From Xanthobacteraceae bacterium (GTDB lineage Bacteria; Pseudomonadota; Alphaproteobacteria; Rhizobiales; Xanthobacteraceae), in contig JAICQA010000142.1 in the NCBI GenBank assembly GCA_025929595.1, positions 1 through 6,931 on the forward strand: DNA of 6,931 nucleotides, read 5' to 3'. Every line of letters starts with the position of its first letter. Position 1 is the first letter of the stretch. The notes beneath the pieces are model-generated. The model was not told the DNA's origin. It saw only the letters and a program-made list of their open reading frames with translations, and did not search any database. The translations under genes and the position numbers were made by a program. This document shows positions 1-6,004 of the stretch, piece after piece.

Positions 1-605
1 ATCGCGAGGCCGGCGAGGACCCCGCCCATCAGCCAGCGCTGCACCACGAGCCACAGCGGCCGCGCCGCGAGGAAGGCCGCGATCGACCCCGCCGCGAGCG
101 CGATCATGGAATTGACCGTTATGCTCACCGCGATCTGCGTGAAGCCGAGCACGAGCGATTGCACGAGCACGCTGCCCGCCGCCGGATCGATGAACTGCGG
201 CAGCAGCGAGAGATAGAGCATCGCGATCTTCGGATTGAGCAGGTTCGTGAAGAAGCCCATCGCGAACAGCCGCGCCGGTCCGTCCAGAGGTAATGCCTGC
301 ACGCCGAACGGCGATTGCCCGCCCGGCCGCACCGCCTGCCATGCGAGCCAGAGAAGATACACCGCGCCCGCGAAGCGCAACGCGTCATAGGCATACGGCA
401 CCGCGAACAGGAGCGCGGTGATTCCGAAGGCCGCGCACAGCATGTAGAAGACGAAACCGAGCGCGACGCCGCCGAGCGAGATCAGCCCCGCCACCGGCCC
501 CTGCGCGATCGAGCGCGAGATCAGGTAGATCATGTTCGGCCCCGGCGTCAGCACGAGGCCGAGCGACACGAGGGCAAACGCGATGACTGCTGCTGACGAT
601 GGCAT
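1..605 (-). CDS. LysE/RhtB family amino-acid exporter (3'-truncated by window edge)
   Basis: Reading from the ATG at 605 to the left edge gives 201 uninterrupted residues with no stop. The protein is very hydrophobic, with several membrane segments (for example residues 7-20, 42-70, 111-138 and 147-173). It carries the LysE/RhtB signature TPGPNM at residues 20-25 near the end of the first helix, and a second conserved block GFFTNLLNPK at about 117-126. The family usually has about 205-210 residues, so only a few C-terminal residues are missing. Family members are inner-membrane exporters of amino acids such as lysine, threonine or homoserine lactone; the substrate cannot be told here. The start lies 14 bases after the stop of the upstream glycosyltransferase on the same strand, so co-transcription is possible, but the ribosome-binding site is weak. 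Codon use is strongly GC-biased, unlike that upstream gene. Confidence 0.93.
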   Translation of the reverse strand, partial: MPSSAAVIAFALVSLGLVLTPGPNMIYLISRSIAQGPVAGLISLGGVALGFVFYMLCAAFGITALLFAVPYAYDALRFAGAVYLLWLAWQAVRPGGQSPFGVQALPLDGPARLFAMGFFTNLLNPKIAMLYLSLLPQFIDPAAGSVLVQSLVLGFTQIAVSITVNSMIALAAGSIAAFLAARPLWLVVQRWLMGGVLAGLA

Positions 606-619
606 GGCTGAAAGTCCGT

Positions 620-1825
620 CTACTTCGACGATAGCAGGAAATCGGCCAGATCCTTGGCGATTTTCCGATAGTTTCTGTCTGTCATGACCAGCGCGCGGCC
701 CGCCGCGCCCATGTCTCGGAGGGTGGCGCGGTCGGCCGAAAGAACCTGCTCAAGTGTCCGCTTGATGGACGCGCGATCGAACTCGGAAAAGAACCCGCAC
801 CCTCGATCTGCAAACGTGTCACGACATGCGGGAAGGGGGCTCATGATCGCTGGAATTCCGCAGGCGTAATATTCCGCCATCTTCAGGGGAGAGGATACGG
901 CGTAAAGCGGAGTGGTCGGTATCGTGCAAATGCCGACGTCGCTCGCCGTGATTTTTTCGAACAGCGCGGCGCGATCGATCGCCGCGTTGACGGTCACCTT
1001 GCCGGAATGGCATCGAACCGACGACTGCACGAGGGCGGCTGCCCGATCGAAGTCGGCGGTGAAGATTTCGAGTCGCCAGTCGTCGCCCCGCAAGTCGTCG
1101 AAGGCGCTCAGAACGATGTCCATCCGCCGGGTGATATCGAAGCTGCCCTGGTAGATGAAGCGAATAGGGCCCTCGTCCGGCTGCCGCTGAGTCGGGACAA
1201 GGTCGGCGTCAAATCCGCCTGGCATCTCGAAAAAGGTCATGTTCTGCCGAAGGTTTGCATCCTCGATCATGTGGCTCGAGGTGGACATGATGAAATCGCA
1301 GCGCCGTGCAAATCCGTTCAAACGATGACGCTTGAGAACATACTCGACATGCTTTCGCAGCAGCCCGCGCCGGGTCAACCTGGCTTCTTCCAGCCGGCGC
1401 AATGCGTGCGGAAATGTCGGATGAAACCCGACCTGATAACCGTATCGCGCCCGATTGCTCAACACGCCACGCAAGGCAGGCGGCGTATTTCTTACGATGA
1501 TAAAGTCGAGCTTGGCCGGATCGACAAAGGATGACGCCGCCTCGATCAGGTCGTCGCGCGCGCGATAAGGGATTGAAATTGTATCGTCGCCAAGTTGCCG
1601 CGCTTTCTCGGCGCGCCGGTCGTAATAGACGGCGATCGTGTCAAGGTACGGCTTGATCTCCTTCTTGATCACCCCCTCGACGAACGAGTCGTCGATACCC
1701 ATCGAATCGTGTGACAGCTCCGTGTAGTAGAGCAGCCTTGGCTTGGCGGGGCGTTGGTCACGCATGTCGGACGCGTAAGTCGAATGCCGGTTGGCATCGC
1801 TTAGGCCAGGCAGCCGATTTGGCAT
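620..1825 (-). CDS. GT-B fold glycosyltransferase, GT4-like
   Basis: This is a 401-residue soluble protein with the two-domain layout of GT-B enzymes. A first strand LLYYTEL (residues 31-37) begins the N-terminal, acceptor-side domain. A linker with MPGGFD (201-206) matches the 'pnGvD' turn of the family. The C-terminal nucleotide-sugar domain begins IRFIYQGSFD (221-230). The donor-site block SSPLKMAEYYACGIPAI (311-327) has the expected Lys315 and Glu318; the first acidic residue of the classic EX7E motif is not evident, as in other 'SPLK..EY' members. The predicted role is transfer of a sugar from a nucleotide donor to a cell-surface glycan or similar acceptor; donor and acceptor are unknown. 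The start is uncertain: ATG at 1825 fits a promoter candidate just upstream, and ATG at 1765 (residue 21) would also keep the whole fold. Neither has a good ribosome-binding site. Base composition is less GC-rich than in the neighbouring exporter. Confidence 0.85.
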   Translation of the reverse strand: MPNRLPGLSDANRHSTYASDMRDQRPAKPRLLYYTELSHDSMGIDDSFVEGVIKKEIKPYLDTIAVYYDRRAEKARQLGDDTISIPYRARDDLIEAASSFVDPAKLDFIIVRNTPPALRGVLSNRARYGYQVGFHPTFPHALRRLEEARLTRRGLLRKHVEYVLKRHRLNGFARRCDFIMSTSSHMIEDANLRQNMTFFEMPGGFDADLVPTQRQPDEGPIRFIYQGSFDITRRMDIVLSAFDDLRGDDWRLEIFTADFDRAAALVQSSVRCHSGKVTVNAAIDRAALFEKITASDVGICTIPTTPLYAVSSPLKMAEYYACGIPAIMSPLPACRDTFADRGCGFFSEFDRASIKRTLEQVLSADRATLRDMGAAGRALVMTDRNYRKIAKDLADFLLSSK

Positions 1826-1849
1826 TGTCAGCGAGGCGGGCGGGTCTCG

Positions 1850-1878
1850 ACTATAGCTGTTGCCGCATCACCGACCAA
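1850..1878 (-). promoter_or_regulatory. Candidate promoter of the GT4-like gene
   Basis: On the minus strand a -10-like TATAGT (1855-1850, five of six matches to TATAAT) is preceded at 17 bp by TTGGTC (1878-1873). Transcription would begin near 1843, about 18 bases before the ATG at 1825, which supports that start. The -35 box is poor, so this rests mainly on the -10 box and the spacing. Confidence 0.4.
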
Positions 1879-1944
1879 GATTGACAGGCGTTTGACCTGG
1901 GGGCGGCACCGTGGAATTTCGGGCCTTCATTGTTGCCGTGCTGC

Positions 1945-1973
1945 TTGACTTGGGCGGCCGCAGACGATGCTAT
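1945..1973 (+). promoter_or_regulatory. Candidate promoter of the oxygenase-bicupin/GT-A operon
   Basis: TTGACT (1945-1950) is followed after 17 bp by TGCTAT (1968-1973), giving a predicted start of transcription near 1980 and a leader of about 34 bases before the TTG start at 2014. The -35 box is good and the -10 box is weak, as is common in alphaproteobacteria. Two further TTGAC motifs lie upstream at 1881 and 1892, eleven bases apart, and one lies at 2007, but none has a convincing -10 partner. Confidence 0.35.
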
Positions 1974-2000
1974 TGCCAGACTTTCAGCTCCCCCCGCGTC

Positions 2001-2004
2001 AGGA
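2001..2004 (+). promoter_or_regulatory. Ribosome-binding site that sets a TTG start
   Basis: AGGA at 2001-2004 lies nine bases before TTG at 2014. An in-frame TGA at 2008-2010 rules out any upstream start, and no ATG or GTG occurs in frame before the oxygenase fold begins, so this site favours the unusual TTG start. The next in-frame TTG, at 2038, is the main alternative. Confidence 0.5.
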
Positions 2005-2013
2005 CGTTGACAC

Positions 2014-3663
2014 TTGTCCGTTTTCTCGACAGCCGCGTTGGCTGAATCGCCGGGCACGGCCGAGCCGACCTTCGCGCAGACCGGCTTTCTCGGACCCGTA
2101 CCGATCCTGACCAGGCAGGAATGCCGCGATGTTCGCGACTACCTGCGTCGTAAAGCACTTCCGGCACCGGCGGATTGGCACAAGGGACAAGCGGTCACGG
2201 ATTTCTTTTTCTTCAGTCTCGCGACCCGGCCGCGTCTGATCTCGTTGCTCGTGCCCCTGCTCGGCCCGGATATTGTGCTGTGGGGCGCGTCGGTTGTGAC
2301 CAGAAAGCCCGAACAACGGCATCCGTGGCACTGCGACATCGAATCGTCGGATCCCGCGGGCGGCTTTGTGTCCGTCTGGATCGGGATCGAGAATACCTCG
2401 CGGGAGTCGGCGTTACAGATGGTCCCCGGTTCGCAGCACTACGGACAATCGATTCAGGAGGCTGCGCAAACGCATGGGCTGCATAGAAACCAATTGACGG
2501 CCGAAGCGGCGCTCGATCTGGCGAGACAGTTCGACTCCGGGACATCGATTCAGCAGCCCGAGACGCGAGACGGAGATGCGCTGATCTTTGATGGTCGCCT
2601 CTGGCACGGGTCGCACAACAGCCGCGCGCAGGGAATCCGCTCGGCGATCCTCCTGCAATACGCCGCGACGGATCGTGCCGTGAGAATACCGGACTTTACC
2701 CGTCTCGAATGGCCGTTCCGATTTTTGGATGACCCCAAGCCTCCCGTCATCGCCGTGCATGGCAAAGGGACATCGACGGTCAATCGAATTGTTTCCGCGC
2801 CTGCCCCGACCGACAAATCGTCGGCAGTTCCGGCCTTGATCCGGCCGCTCAATCTGCCGCTGGCCGAAAGTCCGGAGCGCCGGCGCGCCCACTACCACCT
2901 GTTTCGCGGGTCTACCGGCGTCCTCGAAGAAATCGAATCGCACGTTTCGGTGCTGAGCGCCGGCCAATGTCCGCATCCGCCGCACATTCATCCCGAAGAG
3001 GAGCTTCTGATCGTACTTGAAGGCGAAGCCGATATTGTGCTCGCGAAGGACGCTCAGGGCCGCGATCGAACGGCTGCGCGTCTCACGCCGGGCTCGTTCA
3101 TCTTCTATCCTTCGGGCCAGTATCACACCATCGAAAATCCGGTCGACGCGCCGGTGACCTACCTAATGCTGAAGTGGCGCGCTGCGAACGGAGCCGCCGA
3201 AAGCCCGCTCGGCACAAAGTTCTTCCGTTACGCCGAACTGCTCGCTGCCGCGGACGGTCCCGCGCGGAAGCATCTTCTCGTGTTTGAGAAGCCCACCGCC
3301 CAGCTTCGCAAGCTGCGTGCGCATGTATCGATCGTGCCTCCCGGCGGCGGCTATGACGCGCATGTGGATGCTCATGACGTCGCGATCATTGTTCTTGCCG
3401 GACGCGTCGAAGTTTTCGGTGAGAATGTGGCTCCGCACGGCGTGATCTATTGTCCGGCGGGAACGGCGCATGGCTTGAGAAATGCCGGGACTGAGACTGC
3501 GCGCTATCTCGTCTTTGAATTTCACGGTGACGGAACCGATGCGCTGCCGAAGCCGCCTCGCAAGCGTCCGTTCATTTCGACGCGACGGCTTCGCCGCACG
3601 ATCGCGCGGCTCGCGGATAGGTTCAGGAATCTTCGGTCGTCGTCACGCGCGACCCCAAACTGA
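2014..3663 (+). CDS. PhyH-type Fe(II)/2-oxoglutarate oxygenase fused to two cupin domains
   Basis: This 549-residue protein has three parts. Residues about 20-225 form a phytanoyl-CoA-dioxygenase-like double-stranded beta helix. Its facial triad is visible as H106-x-D108 (in PWHCDIE) and H198 (in LWHGSHNS), with R209 as the probable 2-oxoglutarate-binding arginine, so it should be an active oxygenase. Residues about 290-390 form a canonical cupin: H324-x-H326, E330 and G337 in motif 1; G360, P366, G368, H371 and N375 in motif 2. Residues about 415-505 form a second cupin that keeps H450 and H486 but has D452 for the second histidine and V456 for the glutamate, so its metal site is altered. 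A very basic tail of about 35 residues follows. There is no signal peptide or membrane helix. The family hydroxylates or otherwise oxidises small molecules; the substrate is unknown. A glycosyltransferase follows 46 bases downstream, suggesting glycan or glycolipid tailoring. Translation begins at TTG. Confidence 0.85.
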   Translation: MSVFSTAALAESPGTAEPTFAQTGFLGPVPILTRQECRDVRDYLRRKALPAPADWHKGQAVTDFFFFSLATRPRLISLLVPLLGPDIVLWGASVVTRKPEQRHPWHCDIESSDPAGGFVSVWIGIENTSRESALQMVPGSQHYGQSIQEAAQTHGLHRNQLTAEAALDLARQFDSGTSIQQPETRDGDALIFDGRLWHGSHNSRAQGIRSAILLQYAATDRAVRIPDFTRLEWPFRFLDDPKPPVIAVHGKGTSTVNRIVSAPAPTDKSSAVPALIRPLNLPLAESPERRRAHYHLFRGSTGVLEEIESHVSVLSAGQCPHPPHIHPEEELLIVLEGEADIVLAKDAQGRDRTAARLTPGSFIFYPSGQYHTIENPVDAPVTYLMLKWRAANGAAESPLGTKFFRYAELLAAADGPARKHLLVFEKPTAQLRKLRAHVSIVPPGGGYDAHVDAHDVAIIVLAGRVEVFGENVAPHGVIYCPAGTAHGLRNAGTETARYLVFEFHGDGTDALPKPPRKRPFISTRRLRRTIARLADRFRNLRSSSRATPN

Positions 3664-3709
3664 CGCAGACCAGCGTTTGCGGATTTCGTTTCCAATGCAG
3701 CGCCAATGA

Positions 3710-4516
3710 ATGCCGGCCATGTTCTTCAGGAAGTGGCGGCTACGTGATCGCGGCGAGAGGTTGATAGCAGGAATGGCTACCATGCCATCCCGCGCCGAAA
3801 CGTTTCGCGCGGCGCTCCCAAGCATCATCGATCAAGTCGACCGGCTCTATCTCTATCTCGACGGTCACCCGGCCATCCCGGACGAGGTTCGCAGCGATCC
3901 TCGTATCGTGCCAATCCTTTCGCGTGACGTTGGCGGCCTTCACGCCAACGGAAAATTGCTCGGACTTGCTCTTGAGCGCGGGTCCTTCATTTATATAAGT
4001 GTCGATGATGACTTCGCGTACTCGCGAAGTTTCATCAAACATCTCCGCACGGGGCTGACACGCTATGAGGATCGCGCCGTCGTGGGCTATCACGGCGTCC
4101 TGCTTAAGCGCCCGTTCGCGCGGTACAATGTCGATCGAAACAGCATTCCCTACGAAAGCCGCCCGCGCGAGGATCGGATGGTTGACGCCATCGGGACCGG
4201 GGCGGCGATGTTTTCGTCCGACGCTTTGCGTTTCGATGTCCGTGATTGGCGGCACGTGAACATGGTCGACCTGTGTCTGGCGATGGAAGCCAACAAGGCC
4301 GGACTGCCTATGGTTTGCCTGGCGCGCAGGCGGCGGCGGATGACGGCGCTGGCGGAAAAGCAGCCGGACTCAATTCATGCGCGATTATTGCTGGACGATT
4401 CCAGGCAAACCGAACTCGCGCACGAACTTCTGCGGTTCGAGCCGGTTAGGGCAGGCCGCAATCAGGCTGGCGCGGGCGCCGCGCGCACCACCGGGCGCTC
4501 GACAATCGGCAGGTGA
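3710..4516 (+). CDS. GT-A type glycosyltransferase (GT2-like)
   Basis: This is a 268-residue protein with the features of a GT-A nucleotide-sugar transferase. A first beta strand RLIAGMATMPSR (17-28) is followed by VDRLYLYLDGHP (43-54). The metal- and donor-binding acidic motif is SVDDDFAY (97-104; D99-D101). A YHG block (127-129) and an IGTGAAMF block (161-168) resemble capsule and surface-glycan transferases with the pattern 'DDD...HG...GTG'. D187 in NMVDLCLA may serve as catalytic base (inference). ATG at 3710 is chosen because later ATGs (3773, 3782) would remove part of the first strand; its ribosome-binding site is weak, and 3719 is also possible. It lies 46 bases after the oxygenase gene on the same strand with no visible terminator, so the two are probably co-transcribed. 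The last 18 residues (251-268) are read from DNA that is antisense to the end of the MFS gene and look like a read-through tail rather than folded domain. Confidence 0.82.
   Translation: MPAMFFRKWRLRDRGERLIAGMATMPSRAETFRAALPSIIDQVDRLYLYLDGHPAIPDEVRSDPRIVPILSRDVGGLHANGKLLGLALERGSFIYISVDDDFAYSRSFIKHLRTGLTRYEDRAVVGYHGVLLKRPFARYNVDRNSIPYESRPREDRMVDAIGTGAAMFSSDALRFDVRDWRHVNMVDLCLAMEANKAGLPMVCLARRRRRMTALAEKQPDSIHARLLLDDSRQTELAHELLRFEPVRAGRNQAGAGAARTTGRSTIGR
4462..4516. other. Tail-to-tail overlap of the GT-A and MFS coding regions
   Basis: The plus-strand glycosyltransferase stops at 4516 and the minus-strand transporter stops at 4462, so 55 bases code on both strands. No terminator hairpin is visible between the two genes. 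The overlap falls where the less GC-biased composition of the cassette gives way to the GC-biased transporter gene. Confidence 0.8.
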
Positions 4517-5694
4517 ATGAGCGCCGACGCGATGCCGAGCGCGATCGAGCCCCACCAGATCGGATCGTAGGAGCCGAACGCTTCGTAGAGCACGCCGCCG
4601 AGCCACACGCCGAGAAACCCGCCGACCTGGTGCGAGAGGAAGGCGACGCCGAACAGCGTCGCGAGCCAGCGCGTGCCGAACATGATCGCAACCAGCGAAG
4701 ACGTCGGCGGGACGGTCGAGAGCCACAGCAGGCCCATGACCGCTCCGAACGCGATGGAGGTCGCTCCCGTGACCGGGAATGAGATGAAGGCGAGCACGGC
4801 GGCCGAGCGCAGGAAGTAAATGATTGCGAGCAGATAGCGCTTCGGCATCTTGTCGCCGAGCCAGCCGGCCGCGAGCGAGCCCACGATGTTGAAGAGGCCG
4901 ATCACGCCGATGGTCCAGGCGCCGATATCGACCGACAGCCCTCGGTCCACGACATAGGCGGGCAGATGGACCGTGATGAACAGGAGCTGGAAGCCGCAGG
5001 TGAAGAAGCCGATCACCAGCAGAACGTAGGAACGGTGGCCGAAGGCTTCCGACAGCGCCTCGCGCAAGGATTGCTTCGCGACACCGGGCGTCGCCGCGTC
5101 CGGCGGCGTCGCGAGCACGAGCGACAGCGGGATGATCAGGAGCACGATGAAGCCGAACAGGACGAGCGCCATCTGCCAGTCGAAAGCGTGCGTCAGGCCG
5201 ATCGCCAGCGGCGAGAACAGGAACTGGCCGAACGAGCCCGCCGCCGTTCCCGCGCCGAAGGCGAGCGAGCGCCACTCCTGCGGAATGAGCTTGCCGAACG
5301 CGCCGATGACGATGGTGAAAGAGCTGCCGGCGATGCCGAAGCCCATCAGCAGACCCGCCGAGAAGTTCAACATCAGCGGCGTGGTCGAATAGGCCATCAG
5401 CCACAGGCCGATTGCGTAGAGGATTCCGCCGGCCATCAGCACGCGCACCGGGCCGAAACGGTCGGCCAGCGCCCCGGCCACCGGCTGCGCCGCGCCCCAC
5501 AGCAGCACCTGGATCGCGAGCGCGAGCGCGAACACGTCGCGGCCCCAGCCATTCGCTTCCGACATCGGGGAGAGGAAAAGGCCGAGGGAGGCGCGCGGGC
5601 CGAAGCTGAGCGCGGCGACGGCGCAACCCGCGATCAGGATGACGAGGATGATCTGCGAGCGCGGCGAAGCGAGCGTGGAGGTCGTCTGCGACAT
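4462..5694 (-). CDS. Major facilitator superfamily transporter
   Basis: This is a 410-residue membrane protein with about twelve hydrophobic segments in two halves, joined by a polar central loop near residues 195-225. MFS motif A is clear as GALADRFGPVR (74-84) between helices 2 and 3, and a glycine-rich GTAAGSFG stretch (149-156) lies in the motif C region. The overall pattern, including the opening before helix 2 (RDVFALALAIQVLLWG), resembles the oxalate/formate and monocarboxylate-type MFS branch, so a small organic anion is a plausible substrate, but this is inference only. The ATG at 5694 has a good ribosome-binding site, AAGGA (5707-5703), eight bases upstream. The gene converges on the GT-A gene and their 3' ends overlap by 55 bases. 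Codon use is strongly GC-biased like that of nadA. A palindrome upstream (5744-5757) suggests repressor control. Confidence 0.92.
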   Translation of the reverse strand: MSQTTSTLASPRSQIILVILIAGCAVAALSFGPRASLGLFLSPMSEANGWGRDVFALALAIQVLLWGAAQPVAGALADRFGPVRVLMAGGILYAIGLWLMAYSTTPLMLNFSAGLLMGFGIAGSSFTIVIGAFGKLIPQEWRSLAFGAGTAAGSFGQFLFSPLAIGLTHAFDWQMALVLFGFIVLLIIPLSLVLATPPDAATPGVAKQSLREALSEAFGHRSYVLLVIGFFTCGFQLLFITVHLPAYVVDRGLSVDIGAWTIGVIGLFNIVGSLAAGWLGDKMPKRYLLAIIYFLRSAAVLAFISFPVTGATSIAFGAVMGLLWLSTVPPTSSLVAIMFGTRWLATLFGVAFLSHQVGGFLGVWLGGVLYEAFGSYDPIWWGSIALGIASALIHLPIVERPVVRAAPAPA

Positions 5695-5743
5695 GGGCGG
5701 TGTCCTTGCGCGCTGCGCGCCTTGGCCGGGCGGAATGTGATCT

Positions 5744-5757
5744 GATTCCGCGGAATC
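5744..5757. promoter_or_regulatory. Perfect 14-bp palindrome, candidate operator of the MFS gene
   Basis: GATTCCGCGGAATC is a perfect palindrome about 50 bases before the MFS start. A third half-site, CGGAAT, occurs at 5731-5736, so the region has three CGGAAT half-sites (5731 direct, 5745 inverted, 5751 direct). The palindrome overlaps the candidate -10 box of the MFS promoter, the position expected for a repressor. The regulator cannot be named from the sequence. Confidence 0.5.
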
Positions 5758-5783
5758 TAGCGACGGTCAGCTTATGCCTCCAA
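5754..5783 (-). promoter_or_regulatory. Candidate promoter of the MFS gene
   Basis: On the minus strand TTGGAG (5783-5778) is followed after 18 bp by TAGATT (5759-5754). Both boxes match the sigma-70 consensus only partly. Transcription would begin near 5747, inside the palindrome, leaving a leader of about 50 bases before the ATG at 5694. Confidence 0.35.
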
Positions 5784-5839
5784 CGAATAATGCTGAAGGG
5801 AGCCATCGGTCTTCTGCATGGATCGGCGTCGGAGCGGGC

Positions 5840-5894
5840 ATTTGCGGGCTAGACGCTGCCCTCGCTGCAAATATCCGGTTCCTGCCTCTGGCAG
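5840..5894 (+). other. Two hairpins of unknown role in the MFS-nadA intergenic region
   Basis: ATTTGC plus GGGC (5840-5849) can pair with GCCC (5858-5861) and, after a five-base bulge, GCAAAT (5867-5872). A second small hairpin, CTGCC-TCT-GGCAG, lies at 5882-5894, and a run of five T begins at 5903. The T run is eight bases past the stem, so this is a poor terminator. No coding gene or tRNA is supported here. Apart from these and the elements listed separately, I see nothing in the 356-base gap 5695-6050. Confidence 0.3.
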
Positions 5895-5917
5895 CGGCAA
5901 GCTTTTTGTATTATATT
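5888..5917 (+). promoter_or_regulatory. Candidate nadA promoter
   Basis: CTGGCA (5888-5893) and TATATT (5912-5917) are separated by 18 bp; an overlapping TATTAT at 5909-5914 is an alternative -10. Transcription would begin near 5924, within the first operator-like site, leaving a leader of about 127 bases before the nadA ATG. The AT-rich -10 stands out in otherwise GC-rich DNA. Confidence 0.45.
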
Positions 5918-5921
5918 CGCT

Positions 5922-5941
5922 TTTGCTCCGAGTGAGGATAA
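5922..5941 (+). promoter_or_regulatory. Operator-like site 1 upstream of nadA
   Basis: This 20-base site starts TTTGCTCCGA and ends TGAGGATAA. It matches the reverse complement of site 2 (6005-6024) at 18 of 20 positions. It has an imperfect internal dyad of the form TGCTC-N5-GAGgA, with one half-site base changed. It sits directly after the candidate -10 box, where a bound repressor would block transcription. Some alphaproteobacterial nad operons are controlled by the repressor NadQ; assigning this site to NadQ is inference from the target gene, not from a remembered consensus. Confidence 0.5.
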
Positions 5942-5950
5942 CTGGGAACG

Positions 5951-5988
5951 CCGGCGAAAGCCGGATGGGGCAACCCGGCGCAAGCCGG
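5951..5988 (+). other. Tandem GNRA-loop hairpins
   Basis: Two 14-base hairpins share the stem CCGGC/GCCGG: 5951-5964 with loop GAAA and 5975-5988 with loop GCAA. Between them GGG-GCAA-CCC (5967-5976) can form a third, overlapping the second by two bases, so those two exclude each other. GCCGG at 5960-5964 can also pair with CCGGC at 5975-5979. TATTTT follows the last stem, giving it a weak terminator-like look. Confidence 0.55.
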
Positions 5989-6004
5989 TATTTTGCGCTC
6001 CCAT

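Noticed and set aside
1007..1534. A 175-codon plus-strand frame
   Set aside because: It lies wholly antisense to the GT4-like transferase, with no recognisable domain or ribosome-binding site.
1967..2016. Possible phase-variable start: an ATG at 1967 followed by a run of six C (1990-1995) ahead of the oxygenase gene
   Set aside because: Any slip in the C run that reaches the oxygenase frame runs into the in-frame TGA at 2008-2010, so the run cannot switch the gene on.
2413..3126. A 237-codon minus-strand frame
   Set aside because: It is antisense to the oxygenase-bicupin gene, whose catalytic motifs are clear on the plus strand.
4385..5806. A 473-codon minus-strand frame overlapping the MFS gene
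   Set aside because: It is the MFS gene read in another frame: it lacks membrane helices and is rich in Arg/Ala, while the 410-residue frame has motif A and about twelve helices.
5826..5895. tRNA-like gene, prompted by GGTTCC and the flanking hairpins
   Set aside because: No acceptor stem, anticodon arm or proper T-arm can be built from the bases.
5882..5907. Intrinsic terminator (CTGCC-TCT-GGCAG plus five T)
   Set aside because: The T run begins eight bases after the stem, no plus-strand gene ends upstream, and the T-rich stretch instead adjoins the candidate nadA -10 box.
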